From: Acidobacteriota bacterium
GTDB lineage: Bacteria; Actinomycetota; Acidimicrobiia; Acidimicrobiales; Ilumatobacteraceae
NCBI GenBank assembly: GCA_018970175.1
Contig: JAGWWV010000016.1
Location: 1 to 41,671, forward strand
Reading direction: 5' to 3'
DNA length: 41,671 nt
This document shows, in pieces, positions 24,548 to 31,494 of the stretch (positions are counted from its first letter, which is position 1; each line of letters opens with the position of its first letter). Position numbers and translations under genes: made by a program. The notes beneath the pieces were generated by a model. It did not search any database and was not told the origin of the DNA. It saw only the letters and a list, made by a program, of their open reading frames with translations.

Positions 24548-25329
24548 TGAAGAATGGTCATCCCGCCGTCGACAACGATGCTTGCACCATTCAAGAAGCT
24601 GGCCGCAGGAAGACACGCGCTGAGGGTCATTTGTGCCACTTCTTCGGGTTCTCCGTACCGGCGCAGCGGAACCTTGCGCTTGGCGTAGATGGCCTTCGAA
24701 TCGGTCGGTATCGCCGCCGTCATCGCGGTGTTGATCGGGCCGGGACAGATTGCATTGACGTTGATGCCGTGCCGGCCAAGTTCTGCGGCGAGGCTCTTCG
24801 TCAGTCCGACGACACCGTGCTTCGCCGCGGAATACGCCGCGAGGCCCGGGGTTGCCACGATCGCTTCGGTCGACGCCACGTTCACGATGCGCCCTCCACG
24901 GCCCTGCATGTGGGGCACGACGAGGCGCACGAGATGTGCGTAGGCGCTGAGGTTCACCGCCAGGGTCGCATTCCACGCCTCGGCGAAGGCCTCGTCGTCG
25001 GCAAATACCGACGACGCCCGACTGATGCCCGCGTTGTTCACCAGCACATCGATGTCCCCGAACCGTTCGACCGTGGCGGCAACCAAGGCGCGGCGGTCGG
25101 TGTCGGCGGTGACGTCGGTCGGCACACCGAGAACACGGTCCGCACCGTGCGCGGTTCGAATTTCGTCGACAACAACGCCCACGCGTTCGGCACCGATGTC
25201 GGCTACCACGACGTGTGCGCCCTCGTCGGCGAACAGATGCGCCGTCGCGCGCCCCATTCCGCTCGCCGCGCCGGTGACGATCACCGTCTTGCCCGCAACC
25301 GAACGACTGAGCGTCGTCAGGCGCGCCAT
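24544..25329 (-). CDS. Short-chain dehydrogenase/reductase (classical SDR)
   Basis: 261 residues from the ATG at 25329, overlapping the end of the PPOX gene by 13 nt. TGAASGMG is the cofactor glycine motif, NNAG is in place, and the catalytic residues are Ser (NVASTEA) and YSAAK (YxxxK). The Asp after the second strand (VVADIG) indicates NAD(H) preference. It ends VVDGGMTILH. The enzyme should oxidise or reduce an alcohol/ketone; together with its neighbours this suggests beta-oxidation-like or steroid-type steps. Confidence 0.93.
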   Translation of the reverse strand: MARLTTLSRSVAGKTVIVTGAASGMGRATAHLFADEGAHVVVADIGAERVGVVVDEIRTAHGADRVLGVPTDVTADTDRRALVAATVERFGDIDVLVNNAGISRASSVFADDEAFAEAWNATLAVNLSAYAHLVRLVVPHMQGRGGRIVNVASTEAIVATPGLAAYSAAKHGVVGLTKSLAAELGRHGINVNAICPGPINTAMTAAIPTDSKAIYAKRKVPLRRYGEPEEVAQMTLSACLPAASFLNGASIVVDGGMTILH

Positions 25330-25754
25330 TCGAAGCGACCCCCCATGCCGTACGCCGGCAGGTGCAGTGCGCGGTAGACGTCGACCCGCATGAAACCTGC
25401 GTCTGGTGAATCGTCCGGCCCTCCCGGGGCGAAGAGATTGAGGTCGTAGTCGAAGACGCCCGTCCAGAGCCTGCGTTTTGTTTCGAGATCGGAGTGCAGT
25501 GACGCGGTGCCCCACATTTCGACCCCGTCGCCTTTTTCCGTGACCTGCCAGTGCAGTGCGACGTGGCCGTTATGACGCACGTTCTTCGCCTTCACCGACT
25601 CGTTGCCGATCATGATCCAGATCGTGTCGGACTCCCAGCAAGGGTGAACGGGAACGACATCGGGACGACCATCACGACCGACAGTGGCGAGGTGGGCCCA
25701 TGGACTGAGCGCCAGCGATGCGGCGCGGATTGATGCGAGGTCGTTTCCCGACAT
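25317..25754 (-). CDS. PPOX-class flavin/F420-binding split-barrel protein
   Basis: 145 residues from the ATG at 25754. LSPWAHLATVGRDGRPDVVPVHPCWESDTIWIMIG is the typical split-barrel opening, followed by KNVRHNGHVALHWQ and a C-terminal domain carrying EMWGTASLHSD. Family members bind FMN or, in actinobacteria, often F420 or heme and act as reductases. It is between two SDR genes on the same strand (19 bp after the first, overlapping the second), so it should belong to the same pathway. Confidence 0.85.
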   Translation of the reverse strand: MSGNDLASIRAASLALSPWAHLATVGRDGRPDVVPVHPCWESDTIWIMIGNESVKAKNVRHNGHVALHWQVTEKGDGVEMWGTASLHSDLETKRRLWTGVFDYDLNLFAPGGPDDSPDAGFMRVDVYRALHLPAYGMGGRFEWRA

Positions 25755-25773
25755 GTTCGTGACCGAGGATCCG

Positions 25774-26637
25774 TCAGCTACGCGCCAGGTCGGCGGCACA
25801 CAGAATTCCGTCGAGCATCGGCGCAGGCAGAACCGTGGGGTGTCCCGCCCACAGTTGCACGCAGTCGCCGGTGCGCCCGCTCGGGCCCTCGTTGATGAGA
25901 TCAACGAGCACGCCCGCAACACCTTCAGGCGTCATGACCCCCGGTGCAGGCGGCCGACCGCCGAGGAAACCGAGGTACATCGGCGTCGCCGTTGCACCCA
26001 TGCCGAACGAGTTCACCCTGATCTTGTGCGGGGCGAGAGCACGTGCCCACGCATTCGTGAGCCCCTTGATCCCCCACTTCGACGCGTCGTACACGTCGAA
26101 TCCGGGACCGCCGACCGCCGCACGTTGCACGTCTTTCCAGTTGCACAATTGCGAATCGTCGTGCGAGTGGGTTTCCGGCCACCCGCAGGTGTGGATGTGG
26201 TCGGTCGTGACATTGATGAGGTCACCACCGTTCTTCATCAGGTACGGAATCGCCGCACGGCCCGTGAGATAGACACCGCGAAGGTTGACGTCCATCATGA
26301 ACTCGAAGTCGTCGATGGCCTTGTCGTAGGCATCCTTTGCTGGATTCGTGATTCGCACCACCCCCGCGTTGGCAACCACGATGTCGAGCCCGCCCAACTT
26401 CTCGGCGGCATCATCGACGAAGGATTTCACCTGCTTCTTCTTCGCGACGTCGGCGACCTTCGCCCAACACGTGACGCCGAGTCCGCGAATCTCGTCGCGG
26501 ACCGCCTTGACGCCGTCCGATTTGTCGCAGATCGCAACGTCTGCTCCCGCCTGTGCGAGTGCGATCGCGTACGCCTTGCCAAGACCAGCCGCTGCTCCGG
26601 TGACGAGAGCGCGACGTCCGTTCAGTGATGTGCTCAT
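25774..26637 (-). CDS. SDR-family oxidoreductase with insertion before the YxxxK motif
   Basis: 287 residues from the ATG at 26637. The glycine motif TGAAAGLG, VAICDKSD (NAD type), VANAG and YDASK (YxxxK) are present. Where classical SDRs have INVSS the sequence is INVTTDHIHTCGWPETHSHDD, so the catalytic Ser is replaced by Thr, and about 30 extra residues rich in His, Asp and Trp precede YDASKWG. The insertion should sit at the active site and form part of the substrate pocket. First gene of the SDR-PPOX-SDR-LapA unit. Confidence 0.9.
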   Translation of the reverse strand: MSTSLNGRRALVTGAAAGLGKAYAIALAQAGADVAICDKSDGVKAVRDEIRGLGVTCWAKVADVAKKKQVKSFVDDAAEKLGGLDIVVANAGVVRITNPAKDAYDKAIDDFEFMMDVNLRGVYLTGRAAIPYLMKNGGDLINVTTDHIHTCGWPETHSHDDSQLCNWKDVQRAAVGGPGFDVYDASKWGIKGLTNAWARALAPHKIRVNSFGMGATATPMYLGFLGGRPPAPGVMTPEGVAGVLVDLINEGPSGRTGDCVQLWAGHPTVLPAPMLDGILCAADLARS

Positions 26638-26644
26638 GTCGCCG

Positions 26645-26688
26645 AAGATAGCCCGACTCGGACGGACGAATTTCCGAACCCATATAGT
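26645..26688. promoter_or_regulatory. Divergent promoters for the SDR unit and the P450 unit
   Basis: Minus strand: TATCTT (26645-26650), 7 nt from the ATG at 26637. Plus strand: TATAGT (26683-26688), about 31 nt before the P450 ATG, which has its own GGGGGA ribosome site. No convincing -35 was found. Confidence 0.45.
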
Positions 26689-26719
26689 GGGGGCAGGCAA
26701 CCGACGAACCGGGGGACAC

Positions 26720-28162
26720 ATGTCGTTGACCGAGAACCTGAAGCGCGTCGTGGGTCAAGCATTCGAAATCGACGCCGAACGCGCGTCGACCGAGCAGGTC
26801 GAGTTCCCGCTGATGCCCCTGGGCACTCCGTGCGACATGGGCCACGACGACAACGGTGTGCCGCTCATCGACCCGCGCATCTTCGGTTCGCGTGAGTTTC
26901 AACGCAACCCGTACCCCTACTACCACATCATGCAAGACCACTATCCGGTCTTCCATGACAAGCTGAACAACAGCTACTTCGTCACCCGCTACGCCGACAT
27001 CAACGACGCGTACTTCGACGGTCTCGGATTCAACACCATCCCGAAGGGAAGTTCGAACCACGTTCTCGGCAACACCCAGTTGGAACTCAGCGGCATCGAA
27101 CACAGCCGTCGCCGAAACCTCTACGGCCGCCACCTCGTCGGCAGCGCGCTGACGAAGCGCTTCGGTGCGATCTGCAAAATGGCCAACGACATGATTGATG
27201 CCTGGTTCGACCCTGCCTCGGGCATGTCGGAATTCGAGCCTTCGACGGGCAAGTACGTCATCGAACTCGGCCGCGCATTCGCGAACGAATTCCCGATCCG
27301 CGTCGTGTGCCAGGTGCTCGGCTTTCCCGACGAGGCACAGGATCGCTTCTTCTACTGGTACAAGAACATGATGGGCGGCATCGGTGGCCGCGACTTCGAG
27401 CAGAAAGGGTTGATGGCCCGACAGGACCTCGAGGACTTCGTCGGGGAAATCGTCGAGCAACGCCGCACGTCGCCCCAGTATCTGCTCGACGACAATGGCA
27501 ACCAGGTTGCGCCAGACATCATCTCCGAGCTTTGCCAAACCGTCATCGACGGCGACTATCTGTCCACCGAGGAGATCACCTCCAACATCGCCCTCATCGT
27601 GGGTGGTGGCGGCGAAACGACCCGCGGCGCAATTCTCAACATGTGGTACCTGCTCCTGCAGCATCCCGACCAGATGGCGGCCGTTCTCGCCGACGACGCG
27701 CTGTGGGACGCCGCCTTCCACGAGACGCTACGCCACTCGTCGTCGATCGGCGGCCAGCCGCGTCACAACACCTTCGACATCGAGATGCACGGCATCAAGA
27801 TCCCGGCCGGGTCGTTGATGCACATGGTCGACTGGGCGGCAAACCACGACCCACGGGTGTTCACCGACCCCGAAAAATTCGACATCTTCCGCAACGACCT
27901 GTACACGGAAAAAATCGTCCGCGCCGGCTACCGCAAAGAGGGCAAGTGCAACCACATGGCCTTTGGCGTCGGACCACACCTCTGCCCCGGTGCGTGGATC
28001 TCCCACCAGGAAGCATCGATCGGGTCGAACATCATGTCGAAGCGCGTGAAGAACGTCCGCATCGTCGAAGAGCGCATGCCGAAAGACATCGACGGCGTGT
28101 CGCTTGCACCGATCGGTCTCGGAGCCATCAACGAACTGTGGCTCGAGTTCGAAAAGGCGTGA
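26720..28162 (+). CDS. Cytochrome P450
   Basis: 480 residues from the ATG at 26720 (ribosome site GGGGGA 3 nt upstream). The heme loop FGVGPHLCPG has Cys422, the ExxR is HETLRHS, and the I-helix is VGGGGETTRG. All P450 hallmarks are intact, with His rather than Arg in the heme loop, a common variant. The CYP142/CYP125-like actinobacterial fold suggests terpenoid or steroid substrates, but the subfamily cannot be fixed. One nucleotide separates its stop from the next gene, so the two products are probably made in step. Confidence 0.95.
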   Translation: MSLTENLKRVVGQAFEIDAERASTEQVEFPLMPLGTPCDMGHDDNGVPLIDPRIFGSREFQRNPYPYYHIMQDHYPVFHDKLNNSYFVTRYADINDAYFDGLGFNTIPKGSSNHVLGNTQLELSGIEHSRRRNLYGRHLVGSALTKRFGAICKMANDMIDAWFDPASGMSEFEPSTGKYVIELGRAFANEFPIRVVCQVLGFPDEAQDRFFYWYKNMMGGIGGRDFEQKGLMARQDLEDFVGEIVEQRRTSPQYLLDDNGNQVAPDIISELCQTVIDGDYLSTEEITSNIALIVGGGGETTRGAILNMWYLLLQHPDQMAAVLADDALWDAAFHETLRHSSSIGGQPRHNTFDIEMHGIKIPAGSLMHMVDWAANHDPRVFTDPEKFDIFRNDLYTEKIVRAGYRKEGKCNHMAFGVGPHLCPGAWISHQEASIGSNIMSKRVKNVRIVEERMPKDIDGVSLAPIGLGAINELWLEFEKA

Positions 28163-28163
28163 G

Positions 28164-29474
28164 ATGACCTACAGCTCGGACAACGAGAACGACACCCTTG
28201 CCAGCGAACGCGGCGACGACGAAGCCGGATACCGCAGTTACGAGGTTTTCCAGCGCGAACGCGTCGGCGCACCGCCCCCGGTCAAGCCGGGCCAGATGCG
28301 TACGCAGGACTATCTCGACGATCCGTATTCACTCCTCGCCAAGTTGCGCGCGTACGGCCCTGCGTGGCGCGACTGGCCGGGTAACTGTTTCTGGGTCACC
28401 CATTACAACGACGTCACGTCCGTCCTCACCGACTCGGCGAACTTTGCCGTCCGCTCGAAGCGTTGGCACTACCACCTCACCGATTTCGGCCGTGACCTTC
28501 GCAACCAGGTTCCCGTTCTCACCGCGCAAGCCAAGGGCATCGACGACAACGCCCGCCCTGCGGCCGAGGAACTGCTCGGTGCGATCGCAAAGAACGGAGC
28601 GGCCGATCTCGTCGCCGACTTCGCTGCTCCCTACCCACTTGTCGTGCTCGGTCGCACCATCGGCATTCCCGACGCCGATCTTCCGCAGTTCGCCGACAGG
28701 TATCTGCGCATGCAGCGCGGGTGGCGCTGGCATCCCACCAACCAAGACGCGGGCAAGCGCGCGATGCGCGAACTCGTCGACTACTTCACTCCGTTGCTCG
28801 ATTCACGCCGCGCGCAGCCCCAGGACGACTGGCTCTCGGCCGTCGCGACGCTGGAAATCGACGGTCCGCCCACCAACGCCCGCGACGTCGTCGCGACGTT
28901 GCTCGAAGGCGACCATGAAACGCTGCACGGTGCCCTCGCCAACATGTGGATGCTGCTTCTCACGCATCCCGAACAACTCGAATCCGTGCGCGGCGAACGT
29001 CGCCTCGTCAAGTACGCATACCTCGAAACCGTCCGTCACTCGACTCCCGTCATCAGTGCCGACCGCTTCGCGCGTCGCGAGGTCGAACGCTTCGGTCTCC
29101 TCATTCCCGAGGGTGCGCTCGTCATCTGTTCCGCTGGTGCAGCCAATCGCGATGAGCACATCTTCAACGATCCCGACGACTTCATCGTCGGACGCAAAGA
29201 CCTCGTGCAGCGCGAGCCGCGCGGTCAATACCGCGCCGACGGCCTTCCGTCGGGCATCACACCGGCCCTCGGCACACCGTCAAAGTACCCCGCCCTTCCC
29301 GTCGGTCGACCGCGTTCGCTCTACGCGATCGCTCGCGACACGGCAACCACGGCGTCGCAGACGCTGCTCGAGATGCTGCCGAAGATCAAACTCGCGTCCG
29401 GTGCGTCGCCGACGATGAAATGCAAGGCCTGGGGCGAAATGCACGCCTGCTGGCAACTCCCCGTCACCTTCTGA
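28164..29474 (+). CDS. Cytochrome P450 homologue lacking the heme cysteine
   Basis: 436 residues; the ATG at 28164 is one base after the previous P450 stop. P450 features are clear: the K-helix ETVR (288-291) and an I-helix-like LLEGDHETLHG (around 248-256). Next come DPDDFIVGRKD and a meander. At residues 365-390, where FxxGxxxCxG should lie, the sequence is ITPALGTPSKYPALPVGRPRSLYA, with no Cys. The only late Cys are at 420 and 429, too far downstream. Helix C also lacks the usual HxxxR (DDNARPAAEE). No frame change would restore a heme loop. It is therefore a P450-fold protein unlikely to bind heme in the normal way, perhaps an auxiliary partner of the preceding P450. Confidence 0.88.
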   Translation: MTYSSDNENDTLASERGDDEAGYRSYEVFQRERVGAPPPVKPGQMRTQDYLDDPYSLLAKLRAYGPAWRDWPGNCFWVTHYNDVTSVLTDSANFAVRSKRWHYHLTDFGRDLRNQVPVLTAQAKGIDDNARPAAEELLGAIAKNGAADLVADFAAPYPLVVLGRTIGIPDADLPQFADRYLRMQRGWRWHPTNQDAGKRAMRELVDYFTPLLDSRRAQPQDDWLSAVATLEIDGPPTNARDVVATLLEGDHETLHGALANMWMLLLTHPEQLESVRGERRLVKYAYLETVRHSTPVISADRFARREVERFGLLIPEGALVICSAGAANRDEHIFNDPDDFIVGRKDLVQREPRGQYRADGLPSGITPALGTPSKYPALPVGRPRSLYAIARDTATTASQTLLEMLPKIKLASGASPTMKCKAWGEMHACWQLPVTF

Positions 29475-29476
29475 AT

Positions 29477-30289
29477 TCAGGCGCCGCCGGACACCACGAT
29501 GTTCTGGCCCGTGATCCACGAACCGGCGGGCGATGCCAGCCACACGGCGGCCGCGCCGCAGTCGGTGGGGGTTCCGAGGCGGCGGATCGGAATGCGGACG
29601 GCCGTTGCCTCAAGCTGTGCGTCGGTGACGTGGCCGACGGTCTTTGTCGCCTCGGTGGGGACCGTGCCCGGCGAGATGCAGTTCGAGCGAATGCCCTTCG
29701 GACCGAGTTCGGTGGCAAGGGTGAGGGCGAGAGAGTTCATGCCCGACTTGGCGGCGCCGTAAGCCGCGAAGTTGACCGCCGGCTTGATCGACGCGATGGA
29801 CGAAATGCCGATGAGCGTCGATCCGGGCTTCATGACGGCCGCACACGCGCGGGACGCCACGAAGTGCGGGCGCAGGTTCAGCGCAATCTGGTTGTCCCAG
29901 TGCCACTCGGGGAAATCTTCGAAGGCAAAGTTGCCCGGGTAGTCGGATGTGCCGGCGTTGCTGACCCACGTGTCGATCGACCCGAGCTCGTTCATCGCCC
30001 GGTCGACGATCGTGGGAATGGTGTCGGGGTGCGTGATGTCGGCGACGACCTTCATCGACTTTTGGCCGCGCTGGGCGATACGTTCGGCGACTTCGTCGAG
30101 CTCGTGCTCGCGGCGTGCCGTCAGGACCACGGTTGCGCCGGCATCGGCGAAAGCGAGCGCGATTCCGCGACCGATTCCACGACCCGCACCGGTGACGACG
30201 GCGACCATTCCATCCATGCGGAACAGGTCCATGACGTTTGCGTCGGCCGGGTCGACCGGCGTGTGCGTACGAGACACTTTTGCTGACAT
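29477..30289 (-). CDS. Short-chain dehydrogenase/reductase (classical SDR)
   Basis: 270 residues from the ATG at 30289, with a strong GAGGGGGAG ribosome site 6 nt upstream. TGAGRGIG, SNAG, the catalytic Ser (GISSIASIK) and YGAAK are all present; the VLTARRE after strand 2 favours NADP(H). The N-terminus carries ~20 extra residues before the Rossmann fold. It converges with the P450-homologue gene (2-bp gap) and diverges from the hot-dog gene. Confidence 0.93.
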   Translation of the reverse strand: MSAKVSRTHTPVDPADANVMDLFRMDGMVAVVTGAGRGIGRGIALAFADAGATVVLTARREHELDEVAERIAQRGQKSMKVVADITHPDTIPTIVDRAMNELGSIDTWVSNAGTSDYPGNFAFEDFPEWHWDNQIALNLRPHFVASRACAAVMKPGSTLIGISSIASIKPAVNFAAYGAAKSGMNSLALTLATELGPKGIRSNCISPGTVPTEATKTVGHVTDAQLEATAVRIPIRRLGTPTDCGAAAVWLASPAGSWITGQNIVVSGGA

Positions 30290-30304
30290 GTAAGACTCCC
30301 CCTC

Positions 30305-31207
30305 GTGACTTCAACGGCGCATTCGGGGCTTCCCGACAACGAGATCCTCGGCTACCGATTTCCAGGTGGACGGTACACCATCGCCCACTGGGAGAACTTC
30401 CTCCTCACCGACTGCACGACGTCTGCACAACTGCCCGACCGTCTCGTGCATCCCGTGGCGTTGTTCCACGTACCGATTCTCGGCTCGGGAATCAGCATTG
30501 CGAAGTTGTTCGAAGTGTGCGGCGCCGAGGGTCCCGGCTCGGTGGGTCTCGACGGTTACGACTGGGAATATTTCGCACCGCTGCGCATCGACACCGAATA
30601 CGACGTGCAGGGTTCGATTGTCCACTGGGAACACCTCGTCGACGACAAGTGGAATGCGTACGACGCGATGAAGTTTTCGATCGAGTTGCGCGACGTTGCG
30701 AACGATTCGAAACTCGTCGCACGCATCACCAACTCGTGGCGCTTCCGTCGTCAGCACGGCACCGCCGCATACAAGCGGCCGGCAGAAAAGACCGCGGAGA
30801 ACACGCCAACTGCATCGGACACGCTTCCCGAATTCGTCGTCGACACGGTCGATGCGCAGCGCATGAAGACGATGGCCGCGATTCTGCGCGATCCGTATCG
30901 CGTGCACTGGGATCGCGAAGCAACGACCGAGATGGGTCTCGGCGGTCGCGTCATCAACCAGGGACCGTTGAACCTCAGCTACATCGTCAACGCATTGCAC
31001 GCGTTCGCCGGTCCGGGATGCGTGCGACGCCTCACGGTTGCGTTCCATCGCCCCGTCTTCGATGGTGACCGAGTCGTCGCGGGCGGCCAGGTGCTGGGCA
31101 CCGAACGATTCGCCGATTCCGACGTACGAAAAGTCAACGTCTGGCTGCGTCGCGACGACCCGACCCCCGGCGAAATCGTCGTGTCGGGCACCGCGTTCAT
31201 CGACTGA
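30305..31207 (+). CDS. MaoC-like double hot-dog protein
   Basis: 300 residues from a GTG at 30305. Two hot-dog halves are visible: an N-terminal one (ILGYRFPGGRYTIAHWENFLLTD) and a C-terminal one (GGRVINQGPLNLSYIVNALHAFAGPGCVRRLTVAFHRPVFDGD). The classic MaoC D-x4-H pair is not obvious, so a hydratase role is uncertain. TAAGAC 7-8 nt upstream is near the leaderless consensus, and no ribosome site is seen. Fits a role in CoA-linked hydration together with the neighbouring SDRs and P450s. Confidence 0.75.
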   Translation: MTSTAHSGLPDNEILGYRFPGGRYTIAHWENFLLTDCTTSAQLPDRLVHPVALFHVPILGSGISIAKLFEVCGAEGPGSVGLDGYDWEYFAPLRIDTEYDVQGSIVHWEHLVDDKWNAYDAMKFSIELRDVANDSKLVARITNSWRFRRQHGTAAYKRPAEKTAENTPTASDTLPEFVVDTVDAQRMKTMAAILRDPYRVHWDREATTEMGLGGRVINQGPLNLSYIVNALHAFAGPGCVRRLTVAFHRPVFDGDRVVAGGQVLGTERFADSDVRKVNVWLRRDDPTPGEIVVSGTAFID

Positions 31208-31210
31208 CTC

Positions 31211-31230
31211 CCCGGTCGAAGTCGGGCTTT
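31211..31230 (+). terminator. Weak hairpin and T-tract after the hot-dog gene
   Basis: CCCG (31211-31214) and CGGG (31223-31226) form a short stem, followed by CTTTTCG just after the stop at 31207. A short stem, so only a possible terminator. Confidence 0.3.
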
Positions 31231-31395
31231 TCGTCGTTTCGGCAAGCAGGACAGGCCGTACCGATCGGTAATGCGTCATCTGCAAACTTTCCGTCGCCTC
31301 GACGTGACCCGCTGAGAAGGTTTCGCCTTCACGAATGCACTTCCTGCAGCATGCAAAGAAGCCCCAACGCCGGGCGTATTCGTGTTGTAGTTCCG

Positions 31396-31425
31396 TTTAC
31401 ACAGCGTGGCCGGCGTGGTTATAGT
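31396..31425 (+). promoter_or_regulatory. Sigma-70-type promoter of the Liv-type ABC operon
   Basis: TTTACA (31396-31401) and TATAGT (31420-31425) with an 18-nt spacer, about 70 bp before the transporter start. The best -35/-10 pair seen in the window. Confidence 0.65.
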
Positions 31426-31432
31426 GAGCCAG

Positions 31433-31444
31433 CCGGCATGCCGG
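31433..31444. repeat. 12-bp palindrome just after the ABC-operon promoter
   Basis: CCGGCATGCCGG, perfect, starting 7 nt after the -10 so that it spans the expected transcription start. A good place for an operator or an initial 5' hairpin. Confidence 0.5.
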
Positions 31445-31454
31445 TTGTCACATC

Positions 31455-31480
31455 AACAATCGGGCACACGTGCCCGTGTT
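31455..31480 (+). promoter_or_regulatory. 5'-leader hairpin ahead of the binding-protein gene
   Basis: AACA-at-CGGGCA, loop CACG, then TGCCCGTGTT: a 10-bp stem with a 2-nt bulge, ending 4 nt before the AGGGGGA ribosome site (31484-31490). Formation would limit or expose that site, but no known riboswitch is recognised. Confidence 0.4.
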
Positions 31481-31494
31481 CACAGGGGGAACAT

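Noticed and set aside
26411-27721. 436-codon open frame antisense to the second P450
   Set aside because: The P450 on the plus strand has all motifs; this one has none.
29200-29350. Frameshift that would restore the Cys loop of the P450 homologue
   Set aside because: The other two frames show no FxxGxxxCxG, and the frame used stays P450-like before and after.
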